In this document: piece by piece, positions 46,902-55,746 of the stretch
Position numbering within the stretch: position 1 is the stretch's first letter
How the letters are laid out: each line of letters starts with the position of its first letter
Origin: Candidatus Heimdallarchaeota archaeon
GTDB lineage: Archaea; Asgardarchaeota; Heimdallarchaeia; JABLTI01
Assembly: GCA_019056785.1 (NCBI GenBank)
Contig: DXJV01000085.1
Location: forward strand, 1 to 64,000
Direction: 5' to 3'
DNA length: 64,000 bases
The notes under the pieces: generated by a model
Seen by the model: only the letters and a program-made list of their open reading frames with translations
What the model was told of the DNA's origin: nothing
Databases searched by the model: none
Position numbers and translations under genes: made by a program

Positions 46902-46974
46902 AAAGAGAATCAGCTTGCCAACAATTCAGTGGCATTTTTAAAAGAGAAAAAAAGGGAAAAAAAGACAAAAAGTT

Positions 46975-48213
46975 TTAAAGAATACCTAACTTTTTGCCGT
47001 TGCGCTCAAAAGAAGCTAAAGCAGTATCAAGGTGCTCCTTGGTTAACTTGGCAGTCATCATCACCCGAATACGAGCAGTGCCTTTTGGGACCATTGGAAA
47101 TACAATGGGAAGCGCAAAAATACCGTCTTCGTAGAGTAAATTACTCATGGCTTTTGCTTTGTCGTTTTCACCACAAATAATGGGAGTTATACCAGTAGGT
47201 GTCTTTGCCGCTGCGGCAGTGATTTCATGCGTAAAGCCAATTTCAATTATTCGTTTCTTAAAGTAATCACAGTTGTCAAGCAGCATTTTAACGCGGGGTT
47301 CAAACTTTCCATCTTTATTCATAAGCACCTCAATAGCACCAATAGATGCTCCAGCAACAGCTGGGGGATGAGAGCCACTTAAAAGATAGGTTCTGGTTTT
47401 GTTGCGACAGAAGTTCACTAAGTCTTGGGAACCAGTAATTGCACCGCCAATAGTGCCCATAGCTTTACTGAAGGTGTTCATTTCGACATGGACTTTCCCT
47501 TGGAGCGCATAATGATCAACAATGCCTTTGCCTGATTTGTTACGACCAAGAACACCATCACCATGAGCATCATCAACATAAATTATAGCACCATATTGTT
47601 CGGCCAATTTTTGAATCTCATCAAGCTTGGCCATGTCACCATCCATGCTGAAAACTCCGTCGGTTATTACAAGTATTCTTCTGGCATTAACTTTTTCAGC
47701 ATTCTGCAAGCATTTTTCTAATCCCCCCATGTCTGAATGCGGATAAATGAAGTCTCTTCCTCTTTGAGCTTTTGTCAATCTCACTCCATCAATAATGGAT
47801 CCATGGTTCAGTTCGTCTGAGATTATTACGTCTTCGCTACTTGATGCTAATTGTGGTATTACGCCTGCATTTGCTGCGAAGCCTGTTTGCGTTATCATCA
47901 CTGCTTCTTGTTCTTTAAATTCCGCCAGTTTTCTTTCCAGTTCCTCATGTAGTGCCATGTTGCCTGCTATTGCTCTTACTGACCCTGAGCCTGCTCCGAA
48001 TTTTTCCATTGCTTCTAGTCCACGTTTCACAACATGAGGGTGTGTGCTCAGGTTCAAGTAGTTGTTTGAGCACATCATTATTACTTCTTTCCCATCGACG
48101 ATGCACACCGGGTCAGACGCCGATTCCAGTCTTCGATGTTTCCAATCCAGGTTATTCCTGACTAGTTCTTCGTACTCGGCTTTCAAAAAGCCTACGGGGT
48201 CTCTTTTTGTCAT
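46975..48213 (-). CDS. kbl: 2-amino-3-ketobutyrate CoA ligase (glycine C-acetyltransferase)
   Basis: The product is 412 aa, alpha-oxoamine synthase family. Marks: MCSNNYLNLSTHP, FGAGSGSVRAIAGN, ISDELNHGSIIDG, YVDDAHGDGVLG for the cofactor Asp/His, and the PLP lysine in NTFSKAMGTIGG. It cleaves 2-amino-3-ketobutyrate with CoA to glycine and acetyl-CoA. KBL is favoured over related BioF/ALAS enzymes by overall match and by the threonine dehydrogenase gene nearby. ATG at 48213; own transcript. Confidence 0.88.
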   Translation of the reverse strand: MTKRDPVGFLKAEYEELVRNNLDWKHRRLESASDPVCIVDGKEVIMMCSNNYLNLSTHPHVVKRGLEAMEKFGAGSGSVRAIAGNMALHEELERKLAEFKEQEAVMITQTGFAANAGVIPQLASSSEDVIISDELNHGSIIDGVRLTKAQRGRDFIYPHSDMGGLEKCLQNAEKVNARRILVITDGVFSMDGDMAKLDEIQKLAEQYGAIIYVDDAHGDGVLGRNKSGKGIVDHYALQGKVHVEMNTFSKAMGTIGGAITGSQDLVNFCRNKTRTYLLSGSHPPAVAGASIGAIEVLMNKDGKFEPRVKMLLDNCDYFKKRIIEIGFTHEITAAAAKTPTGITPIICGENDKAKAMSNLLYEDGIFALPIVFPMVPKGTARIRVMMTAKLTKEHLDTALASFERNGKKLGIL

Positions 48214-48425
48214 GACTATTTTTCTCCGGAAAGCCTTTCAAGGTTTTCTTTCAGCTCAAACGTTTTTCCTCTTGTCTATTAAACTTTTTTTCTTGCTTTT
48301 GTTTTTCTTTTCTTCTTTCTTTTTCATCTTTTTTTCTGATTTTATCCTTATTTTTATTAGTTCCTGCTGTTGCAATCTCATCGAAGATTTTTTAACTACC
48401 ACCTCAGTTTAACAACTAGGGAAGT

Positions 48426-49298
48426 GTGAAGCAAAAAATGTCTAAAAAGTCAGGACCCACTAAAAGCCGCCTGGAAGACGACCTTTTCGACCCAGCTGCT
48501 GTTGAGCGCGAAAAACTTTACGAGGGATTCCCCTCTCGCAATGAGCTTGTTATTGCTACTGTTATGGAAGTTGCCAAACACGGCTGTTATGTCCGGCTGG
48601 ACGAGTATGATAATCTCCGAGCATATATCCATATTTCGGAGTTGTCTCGTACTTGGGTGAAGAATATCCGTGTTCATGTTCGTGAAGGGCAGCGTATTGT
48701 TGCTAAGGTTCTTCGCGTTGATCCCAGGAAAAGTCAGATTGATTTGAGCATCAAACGTGTCCCTGAGCAAATGCGGAAGCTTAAGCTCCTTGAAGCAAAA
48801 CGTAACCAAACTGCTTATACACTTTTCAAGATGATTGTTGAACAAGTCCCCCCTGAGGAGCGAGGAAAAGCAGATGAGGTTCGTGATATTTTGATCGATA
48901 ATTTTGAGATGCTGTATTATGGTCTTGAATTTGCTTCCACTGCTACTCAAAAGAAGTTGGTAGAACTTGGTATCCCTCCTGCATGGGCAAAGGTTATTCA
49001 AAAAGTTGCTGCAGCTAACATTATTCCTGCCACAGTAGAAATTAAAGGCACAGTAGAGATTAGCATTCCCGGTGGTGAGGGGGTAATCCATTTGAAAAAT
49101 GCTCTTATCGCAGGCAAGAAAGCTGCTGAGAAAAATACCTCGATAACCATTTTTACTGAAGGAAGCCCACGTTATACCATCGAGGTGACTGCAGAAGATT
49201 ACAAGGTTGCTGAAAAAGCACTTGAAAACGCTCTCGAACGGATACAAGAAATTGTTGAAAAACATGGTGGGACCTTTAAGTTCACACGCAAGAAGTAA
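48426..49298 (+). CDS. eif2a: translation initiation factor aIF2 subunit alpha
   Basis: The product is 290 aa from GTG at 48426; ATG at 48438 is an alternative. The S1 domain (~37-110) has NELVIATVMEVAKHGCYVRLDEYDNLRAYIHISELS and the VREGQRIVAKVLRVD strand. A helical middle domain and a C-terminal alpha-beta domain (ATVEIKGTVEISIPGGEG) complete the aIF2-alpha pattern. With beta and gamma subunits it brings Met-tRNAi to the ribosome. The ~25-residue N-terminal extension is longer than usual. nop10 follows after 47 bases, a common archaeal order. Confidence 0.93.
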   Translation: MKQKMSKKSGPTKSRLEDDLFDPAAVEREKLYEGFPSRNELVIATVMEVAKHGCYVRLDEYDNLRAYIHISELSRTWVKNIRVHVREGQRIVAKVLRVDPRKSQIDLSIKRVPEQMRKLKLLEAKRNQTAYTLFKMIVEQVPPEERGKADEVRDILIDNFEMLYYGLEFASTATQKKLVELGIPPAWAKVIQKVAAANIIPATVEIKGTVEISIPGGEGVIHLKNALIAGKKAAEKNTSITIFTEGSPRYTIEVTAEDYKVAEKALENALERIQEIVEKHGGTFKFTRKK

Positions 49299-49345
49299 TG
49301 GTGAAGTTGAATTTGCTTATATGAAATTACTAGGAGCCAAAGGAA

Positions 49346-49519
49346 ATGTCATTGCATAAATGTTCGAAATGTGGTCGTTATACAATGAAAGAAAATTGCC
49401 CTTATTGCAAGGCTCCAGCAGTTTCACCGGTCCCTCCAAGGTTCTCTCTAGAACATGCTCAAAAATATAGCAAATATCGTCGGATGTTGGTGAAACGCTT
49501 AGAGCAGCAGTCAAAATAA
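49346..49519 (+). CDS. nop10: Nop10, H/ACA ribonucleoprotein subunit
   Basis: The product is 57 aa, the normal length. A zinc ribbon of C6-x2-C9 and C18-x2-C21 (HKCSKCGRYTMKENCPYC) is followed by PPRFSLEHAQKYSKYRRMLVKR, the Nop10 linker and helix. It binds Cbf5 in the pseudouridylation complex and helps place the guide RNA. An AGGA motif lies just before the ATG. It is downstream of aIF2-alpha as in many archaea. Confidence 0.93.
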   Translation: MSLHKCSKCGRYTMKENCPYCKAPAVSPVPPRFSLEHAQKYSKYRRMLVKRLEQQSK

Positions 49520-49718
49520 CTCTCCTCGATAGAGATTTATTCTTTCTTGGATATTTTACTTGCCACCGCTTTCTCATCCTTTTTTATTTCCAAAAAGTTT
49601 TAAAGCACTTTAGATTCTTTTCTCTTGGAGGTTTATTTTTGCCATCTTATAGCTTTGAGAATGAGAGTAAGCGACTATTAAAACCAATTAAATAATACTT
49701 ACAACATCTGTTATTGTT

Positions 49719-50576
49719 TTGCTAGCAATAATCATTCCCTTACTAGTAGTGCTAACATTAAACTACAAGAGAGGCCCCCTGGGAATAATTATTAGCCTCA
49801 CTTATTTCGTCTTAATGCTTATATTTGACGTTTTGTTATTTCTAAGGCTTTTAATTTACAAAAAGCGAATCATTTCCTATCTTAGAGATTTAAGGGATCA
49901 GCAAAACATTCTCGGGCTTTTGGCAATTCTAAAGGGAGAGGATCAAAAATGGGCAAAACAATACCCACACCGGCGATTGGCTTGCTTGCTTTTAGTTGAG
50001 TTTGACCCTGCAAAAGCCCTCAGTTACCTCTCGCGGATTATTGAAAGAGATTTTGAAAATAAAGTTTATACTACTGACTATCTTTCGATGTTAAAGTTCT
50101 TTCCAGCAGAGGAATATAAAAAGATGCTCTTTGAAAGCTTATTCGAAGCAATTACCTTGGCCCAACTTGATTATACTTCTTCACAAAAAGACTACGTTCT
50201 CAGGCCATCAGAATATAATACTTATACAACAACCCTTTCGCCTTTGAATAGACAATCAAAAAGTGCTTTAACAACCATTGCAACAGCATTAGGCTACCAA
50301 AGTGTTGCCACTTTAATTAAAACTGTAATTTACACCCAGCTTGCAAACCATGCTCATGAATTTAAAGCGGAGAAAACTTTGACGATTGAACAACTTTTGA
50401 AGTTATGCCGGATTGGCGACGAGGACTTTCTCAGGAAAGCCATAAACGACTTGCTGATAATGTATCCTTCCCTTGGTTACTACAATGAAATTGAACAAAC
50501 ATTCACCCCCTCAGCTGAATTTAAGAATTTTAAAACAATAGTTGATATAGATATGGTGACCACAAAAGGAATATGA
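49719..50576 (+). CDS. membrane protein of unknown function
   Basis: The product is 285 aa from TTG; the start could lie somewhat further upstream. Two membrane helices (~1-15 and ~22-46) are followed by a cytosolic helical domain of ~230 residues with RRLACLLLVEFDPAKALSYLSRI and a C-terminal winged-helix-like part (LTIEQLLKLCRIGDEDFLRKAINDLLI). No family recognised. Confidence 0.55.
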   Translation: MLAIIIPLLVVLTLNYKRGPLGIIISLTYFVLMLIFDVLLFLRLLIYKKRIISYLRDLRDQQNILGLLAILKGEDQKWAKQYPHRRLACLLLVEFDPAKALSYLSRIIERDFENKVYTTDYLSMLKFFPAEEYKKMLFESLFEAITLAQLDYTSSQKDYVLRPSEYNTYTTTLSPLNRQSKSALTTIATALGYQSVATLIKTVIYTQLANHAHEFKAEKTLTIEQLLKLCRIGDEDFLRKAINDLLIMYPSLGYYNEIEQTFTPSAEFKNFKTIVDIDMVTTKGI

Positions 50577-50752
50577 CTTGCTTTCTCTCTCCTTCAAATA
50601 AAAGAGCATTTCAAAAACTAATTCATAAAGTGTTGATGTTCTTTTACTTTTTTTTAAAAAAAGAAAAAGTGTGTAAAAATCTGGTAACCAAAGAATACTA
50701 AATAAAAAAATGTTGAAGAAGGAGAAAGAGTGTAAGGGTTTCACCCAGAAAG

Positions 50753-50828
50753 TGGTGCACCTCCCGGGATTTGAACCCGGGTTCCGACCTTGGGAGGGTC
50801 GAGTCTTACCAGGCTGGACCAGAGGTGC
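50753..50828 (-). tRNA. tRNA-Gly (anticodon CCC)
   Basis: On the reverse strand a full cloverleaf folds: acceptor GCACCTC pairs with GAGGTGC, D-loop has CCTGGTAA, anticodon stem CGACC/GGTCG with loop CTCCCAA giving anticodon CCC, and T-arm CCGGG-TTCAAAT-CCCGG. Discriminator A at 50756 suits glycine. The 3' CCA is encoded (50753-50755). No intron. Positions were assigned by hand pairing. Confidence 0.93.
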
Positions 50829-50989
50829 AGAGTAATTATGCTCGGTACAAACCTTCTTACTCAAATTTTTTTTGTTTGAGCAATATTTGTGTTGCTAAAG
50901 TTTCTCTTCTTCCTAAAAAAATTTTCGTGTGGTTTGATGCGCAAGTTATTTTCGAGTAAAAAAAAGGAGTAAAGAGTATGGTTTAATTT

Positions 50990-52180
50990 TTATCGTTGAT
51001 CATACTCTATTTGAAATTTTGGTGCCGCTTCAGGTAGTTCCTCTTTATATTTTGATGGGTATTTTCTTTCAGTTAGAGGATTTTCGACTAGTGGGAATTC
51101 TTTCTCTTCTTCAAAATTTACAATAGTGTTATTCGGTGTTGGTTGTGTAGTCAGGATCGTCAAGATTTCTTTCTTAAGTTCTTCTTTTAGCACTTTCATT
51201 TTCTCTGGTTCGTAGAGCTGGTATTTTAGTGAGAACATATATTTAATTTCAATTCTTTCTACATCTGCTAATACAATTGGTGTCGAAACAATAGTCTTTT
51301 CCTTTGCAGCTTGTGTTTGTGTAGTGTTAATTGTTAACTCTCCAAGATTTGTACTCTTTTGTTCGATGCTTGTGTTTTTTAATGCATAAATCTCATTTTT
51401 AATGTAAGCAATGCCTTGATAAACAAAATATAGACTGTTCATGTGTAAACCTGTAACAACATTTTTTGTTCCTTTTTTTTTGCAAAAAGAAAGTGAAAAA
51501 ATTTCCATCAGATTTATTACGATAAAAGCAATACCGGGCCCAATAAACCATTCATCAATGTAATGTATGAAGGCAATAATGCTAATCGCAATGGCTCCCA
51601 TGATTGCTAAACCAGTTAACCCCATAGTTAGAGGAATGAAAATTTTCTTTGTTTGTGTTAGAGGTTGTTCTTTTTTCTCTTCCAAGTCTTCTTGTCTCAT
51701 TGGCATTCTGTCTTTTTTCAGTTTTTTTATTAATGGCCCGTAGGGTATCGCTGAAATTACGATGAAAATGTAACAATAAATAGCTATGTCGATATATCCA
51801 CCTGCCATCCAAGAAATGAAAATTTCTACAATAGTATAAATTATACATAAGGTCAAAAAGAAAGTTAAAATAGCTATGCCGGTATTGCTCAATTGTACAG
51901 GTAAAATTTCTTTTCTCTCGTAAGCCTTGAAATACCCTCTGAAGGGGAGGTATTTTTTGTTGTTGGTGGGTTCAAACACCGGTAAAAACCTATCTTCGAT
52001 TATAAATCCATAATCTTCGATAGTCGATTCGAATAACGTACCATATATTTCAATAGGTCTTGGATTATCTATTTTTATATATGGCGACTCATAAAAATAA
52101 TTGTGCCTAACCAATTCACTTTTTGGATAAGCTCTCTTTTGATTAATCTGTCCCATATTCATTGGACTCACCAATTCCAA
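50990..52180 (-). CDS. multi-pass membrane protein, unknown
   Basis: The product is 396 aa. An N-terminal ~95-residue soluble part (YIKIDNPRPIEIYG) is followed by two helices (~100-150), a charged loop (KKLKKDRMPMRQEDLEEKKEQP), two or three more helices (~180-245) and a ~140-residue charged tail with Thr-rich and KEE-rich stretches. No known domain. ATG at 52159 (MNMGQINQK) is a possible start. The coding strand is AT-rich and the gene is flanked by the tRNA. Confidence 0.55.
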   Translation of the reverse strand: MELVSPMNMGQINQKRAYPKSELVRHNYFYESPYIKIDNPRPIEIYGTLFESTIEDYGFIIEDRFLPVFEPTNNKKYLPFRGYFKAYERKEILPVQLSNTGIAILTFFLTLCIIYTIVEIFISWMAGGYIDIAIYCYIFIVISAIPYGPLIKKLKKDRMPMRQEDLEEKKEQPLTQTKKIFIPLTMGLTGLAIMGAIAISIIAFIHYIDEWFIGPGIAFIVINLMEIFSLSFCKKKGTKNVVTGLHMNSLYFVYQGIAYIKNEIYALKNTSIEQKSTNLGELTINTTQTQAAKEKTIVSTPIVLADVERIEIKYMFSLKYQLYEPEKMKVLKEELKKEILTILTTQPTPNNTIVNFEEEKEFPLVENPLTERKYPSKYKEELPEAAPKFQIEYDQR

Positions 52181-52335
52181 AAAACTTCTCGAAATGCACT
52201 ATATTAAGTTTGTTATAACGACATGGCATTTTTATTAATCTATTATTAATTAATGAACTTGATAAAATGGATATAAGTACCTTATTGAGTTGTATATTCT
52301 TTTTTTCAATAGTATCAAAGTAAGCCATTTGGTAT

Positions 52336-52518
52336 TTAATTAACCCTAGATAGAAAAAAAGAAACTTGAAGAAAGGCAAAGGAGGAATTTTTTAACGCGA
52401 ACTTTCCACTCAAAATCGTCATCATCTTTGCATCAGAAGGGCCAGAGCGGTCATCGTTCGCGTTGCTAATAGCTTCTTCTTTCAATAAAAAAACTTTCGT
52501 GTAGTATGCTTTTTTCAT
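52336..52518 (-). CDS. possible small protein (60 aa) coupled to the AlkD gene
   Basis: A 60-codon frame starts with ATG overlapping the AlkD stop (TAATG), as in coupled genes. The first half (MKKAYYTKVFLLKEEAIS) looks protein-like; the end is hydrophobic and less convincing. The rest of 52181-52517 shows no other gene. Confidence 0.3.
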   Translation of the reverse strand: MKKAYYTKVFLLKEEAISNANDDRSGPSDAKMMTILSGKFALKNSSFAFLQVSFFLSRVN

Positions 52519-53228
52519 TAGCTATCTTTTTTATATTCTCTTGCGTGTAATTTCTTAAGGATTGCTTCTCTTGTGATGTCTTTTAAAACATCTGTAGCAA
52601 CCCATTGCGCTGTTTTTGTTTTAATGGCTTTATAGCCTTCCACTTCTTTTTGGATGGCAGTGTTTAAGGTAAGGTTTCGTTTTCCAATTTGCCGCAAAGC
52701 CCAGCTTATGGCTAATCTAACTGTTCGTCGATCATCTCCAAGTCCCTCTTTAATCACAGGCAGAAAGGCTAGGAGTTCTTCATTCGTAGTTTTCATTCTT
52801 TTAAGAGCAAGCAAAGCCATTAATACGTAACCGGCTCGCCGAACATATTCTTGCTCCCGTCTAGCCCATTCTACAGCTTTCGTTTTTGCAAAAGGTGTTT
52901 TCACAATTAATGACATTAAACACTGGTCACAAATCTCCCAAAAATCAAATTCAGCCACCCAGTTCTCTAATTGTTCTTCGGTAACTGTTTTGTAATCTTC
53001 TATCATGCAGGCGAGGATTCTCGTTTCCCTTGAGTTTATTGCCCAAAGCTCTTCAGCCAAGTCGTGGTTTTGACCGATTCGTTTTGCCATGGCTTTTAAT
53101 ACGGGTATTTTCACTCCGAAAACCTGTTTGGTTTTAATACCCACTCTCGCCATTCCTTCAATTGCATCTGGATCCCCTTGCGCTTTTAGTTCTTCGAGAA
53201 TCTTATTGACTCCCAAGATTTCAGTCAA
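52518..53228 (-). CDS. AlkD-like DNA alkylation repair protein
   Basis: The product is 236 aa built of HEAT-like helical repeats. FGVKIPVLKAMAKRIG, ELWAINSRETRILACMIEDY and EFDFWEICDQC match the AlkD family; the W..CD spacing fits the Trp/Asp active-site pair. DDRRTVRLAISWALRQIGKRN is the family's C-terminal block. AlkD enzymes excise alkylated bases (3- and 7-alkylpurines). It is 51 bases downstream of the SSB gene on the same strand, a sensible repair pairing. Confidence 0.85.
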   Translation of the reverse strand: MTEILGVNKILEELKAQGDPDAIEGMARVGIKTKQVFGVKIPVLKAMAKRIGQNHDLAEELWAINSRETRILACMIEDYKTVTEEQLENWVAEFDFWEICDQCLMSLIVKTPFAKTKAVEWARREQEYVRRAGYVLMALLALKRMKTTNEELLAFLPVIKEGLGDDRRTVRLAISWALRQIGKRNLTLNTAIQKEVEGYKAIKTKTAQWVATDVLKDITREAILKKLHAREYKKDS

Positions 53229-53279
53229 TTTTAGACCCCTTCCAATTTCTAATCTATTATTTATGCGTTGCTTGTTAGC

Positions 53280-53651
53280 CTACTCATCTTCTTCTTCGCT
53301 GCTTTCTTCGATGAATTTGTTGAGAATCGTTTTCGCGTCAGGAAAGTTTGGGTCGTCAATTTTTCGCATTACACCATTTCGTCCGAGGGACAACTGTGGT
53401 TTCCCTTGCCAGACATTACAATAACCATCTTTGATTTCTAATAAATCGCCAAAACGTGCTTCATTTATCTTGCTTCCCCAAAGGCTGAGTGTTACTGTTC
53501 CTGTTTCATCCCCTACTTTGAGGTCGCAAACTCGAGACATGCCATATTTTGTTTTAACAGAACGTGGCTCATTTTTTGCGATCACTCGAACAATGATGTC
53601 GATACCTGGCTGCTTTTTCGGTTTAAGATCCTTGACTTTAATAAAAGGCAT
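53280..53651 (-). CDS. OB-fold single-stranded DNA-binding protein
   Basis: The product is 123 aa. A single OB fold (~5-95) has VRVIAKNEPRSVKTKYG, VCDLKVGDETGTVTLSLWG, FGDLLEIKDGYCNVWQGKPQLSLG. A short linker and an acidic tail (SSEEEDE) follow, as in crenarchaeal SSB and eukaryotic SOSS-B1. It coats single-stranded DNA and recruits partners by the tail. Likely in one transcript with AlkD. Confidence 0.88.
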   Translation of the reverse strand: MPFIKVKDLKPKKQPGIDIIVRVIAKNEPRSVKTKYGMSRVCDLKVGDETGTVTLSLWGSKINEARFGDLLEIKDGYCNVWQGKPQLSLGRNGVMRKIDDPNFPDAKTILNKFIEESSEEEDE

Positions 53652-53836
53652 AACTTTTTTTCTCCATATGAGATATTTGTCTTCTTATATCTGAGATAGT
53701 AATACTAAACTTTTATTAGTAATTTTCCCTTTTTTTTCGTAATTGTGTAGTAATTTTATTTGTCATTTAAAATTTCCATCGAATTTTTTATTAATGGCAG
53801 TCAATAATTCACTTCCGTATATGTGTGGTTTGAACC

Positions 53837-54349
53837 ATGAGTGAAGAGAAAAAGCCTTCAAGCGATTTTTCGGCTGTCTGGATGGATGATTTCAAGACTA
53901 TTATTCGAGACGCGGTAGATTTTGATAAGCAAGTGCAAGTCAATGGATTTGATTTAACGGTGAAGGAAGTCTTTCTCCTAAAAGGGGAAGGAGTGATAGA
54001 TTTCGACAACAGCAAGCGTATTCTTCCTGAATATGAACCCGTTCCACTAATTGATAATGATTATTGGTCGCTTCCAGCGGGTTCATATGTTATTCGATAT
54101 AATGAAATTGTCTCTGTTCCGTTAGATGCTTTGGGTATCATCCAACCACGAAGCACGCTTCTCCGTATGGGGGGGACCATTGTCGGTGCTTGGTGGGATG
54201 CTGGATACTCCGGCAGAGGACAAGGATTAATGATTCTCACTCGTCCTGTGAAAATTTATAAGAACGCTCGAGTTGCACAAATCGTTTTCTTGCGAACGAA
54301 AAAAGTCACTAAAGGTTATCAAGGTACTTATCAAAATGAAGCAAAATAG
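53837..54349 (+). CDS. dut: archaeal-type dUTP diphosphatase
   Basis: The product is 170 aa. The beta fold carries IIQPRSTLLRMG (motif 2), WWDAGYSGRGQG (motif 3), NARVAQIVFLR (motif 4) and GYQGTYQ at the C-terminus (motif 5). This is the trimeric dUTPase/dCTP deaminase superfamily; the Asp in DAGYSGRG and the absence of the deaminase Glu block favour dUTPase. It hydrolyses dUTP to dUMP and pyrophosphate to keep uracil out of DNA. Divergent from the SSB gene. Confidence 0.85.
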   Translation: MSEEKKPSSDFSAVWMDDFKTIIRDAVDFDKQVQVNGFDLTVKEVFLLKGEGVIDFDNSKRILPEYEPVPLIDNDYWSLPAGSYVIRYNEIVSVPLDALGIIQPRSTLLRMGGTIVGAWWDAGYSGRGQGLMILTRPVKIYKNARVAQIVFLRTKKVTKGYQGTYQNEAK

Positions 54350-54435
54350 TTCTTTTTCATCGAGGATATTTTCTTAGCTTCAAAAGTAAAAAAAATTGAA
54401 AAGTCATTCATCGAGGGCAAGATTTTTCTTCTTTC

Positions 54436-54837
54436 TCAAAAAAAAATGCGAAAAAGCTCCTCAATCTCGTCCAAATATCTTTTAGCTGATTGTGTTGCTA
54501 ATCCTGCTCTCCGGGCTTTTTGTCCCTTAAACTTTAAGGCCATCGTGAAATGATCGGACCGGCAGATCAATAAACTTCCTTGCTCCGTGCGAATATTCAT
54601 ATGTCGAAAATTATCTTGTGAGTCAATACTTTGGAGGGCTAAAAGAGAGCTAATGCTTCTGATGGTATCAATTAACATTGCAGCTGTTCCTTCAACATTT
54701 ATGGATCCTTTATGTTCATGGACACTACAACATGGCAAGCCTTCTTCTGTAGTAAGAACAATATCAGATGCGCCTGCTTTTTCCATCAGCTCTTGGAGCA
54801 GTTTTTCTGCTGTAACATTTATTGACTCATTGTTCAT
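54436..54837 (-). CDS. Roadblock/LC7-domain protein
   Basis: The product is 133 aa: an N-terminal helix (TAEKLLQELMEKAGASDIVLTT), then EEGLPCCSVHEHKG, a long helix LIDTIRSISSLLAL, strand HMNIRTEQGSLLICR and strand FTMALKF. This is the Roadblock/LC7 fold (profilin-like) that regulates small Ras-like GTPases such as MglA. A short helical tail follows. It is 150 bases after the HEAT-repeat gene on the same strand, so it may belong to the pseudo-GTPase operon. Confidence 0.82.
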   Translation of the reverse strand: MNNESINVTAEKLLQELMEKAGASDIVLTTEEGLPCCSVHEHKGSINVEGTAAMLIDTIRSISSLLALQSIDSQDNFRHMNIRTEQGSLLICRSDHFTMALKFKGQKARRAGLATQSAKRYLDEIEELFRIFF

Positions 54838-54988
54838 TACTATACCTTCTCATCAATAACCTCAAATTTCTGCATAGTCCACTGGTTAAAATTTTTTAAG
54901 TTTGTTTATCAATAATGAAGAAAGTCACTCTCCTATAAAGATTTAGTGTTATGAGCAGTTGTCTATTCTCAAGAATTCATACAATGGC

Positions 54989-55744
54989 TCAGAATAATAC
55001 TGGATAGGCAAGTTCGTGGAGTACCTCATATTTTTTCGGATCAAAGTCACTCTCGTCAAGCAACTCATTCAAAAAGCTAAACTCATATTCGTTAAGTCCC
55101 ACAGGGAAGATTTTATGGTCAATGTCTTCTTTTGGCACTTCGAAAAAGCGTATTAATAATGGCCCAAGATAACCAGTTTCAACATAAATTTGTACAATCC
55201 AATGGAAATACTTCATAAGCTCTTTAATGGTTGTATGCTCAATTGCATCTGCAATGATATGGTACGAGCTCATCAAAGCTGCCCGGCGGGTGAGGTAATC
55301 TTTTGTGTTTCCAGCTTCGATAAGGTCTGGCAGCAGGTCAAGGTTTGCGTAAGAACTTAAAGCCATGATGACAGCATATTGTAAATCTTCTTTGCTTTCG
55401 CGCAGAATTTTGAGAAGGATCGGAAGTGAATCTTGATGGCCAATACGCCCAAGCGTTTCTATCAGCGCTAATTTTTTCGCAAGAGAGGCTATTAATACCT
55501 CTGTGTGAATTCTTTGGATAAGTTCTTCTTGCGGTTTTCGCTCGTAGATTTTTGCTAGTGCCATCGAGCAGGCGTTTCTAACATTCCAAGAGCGGTCTTC
55601 AAGTCCCGCAAATAACACCTCGAGGGATTCTTTCCCACCGACTTCGAGAAGTTTTAACGCGCCACGAACACGGTCTATTTCTTTTTCAGACCCAAGACGC
55701 TTTTTCGCTTTGGAGCGTTGGAATGCTTTTTTAATAAATGCCAT
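54989..55744 (-). CDS. HEAT-repeat protein
   Basis: The product is 251 aa. Repeats of ~30 residues are visible at ~25-60 (RGALKLLEVGGKESLEVLFAGLEDRSWNVR), ~85-120 (LIETLGRIGHQDSLPILLKILRES) and ~120-160 (LQYAVIMALSSYANLDLLPDLIEAGNT). A less regular C-terminal part follows. HEAT folds are protein-binding scaffolds. The gene starts 2 bases after the stop of the peptidase-like gene and is the fifth member of the tight reverse operon. Confidence 0.78.
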   Translation of the reverse strand: MAFIKKAFQRSKAKKRLGSEKEIDRVRGALKLLEVGGKESLEVLFAGLEDRSWNVRNACSMALAKIYERKPQEELIQRIHTEVLIASLAKKLALIETLGRIGHQDSLPILLKILRESKEDLQYAVIMALSSYANLDLLPDLIEAGNTKDYLTRRAALMSSYHIIADAIEHTTIKELMKYFHWIVQIYVETGYLGPLLIRFFEVPKEDIDHKIFPVGLNEYEFSFLNELLDESDFDPKKYEVLHELAYPVLF

Positions 55745-55746
55745 CT

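Noticed and set aside
46929..47180. Forward frame of 83 codons after the fusion gene
   Set aside because: Antisense to the 3' end of kbl, whose family match is clear.
48450..49265. Open reverse frame of 271 codons
   Set aside because: It is antisense to aIF2-alpha, whose domains are clear; its Cys/Phe/Asn-rich text has no domain.
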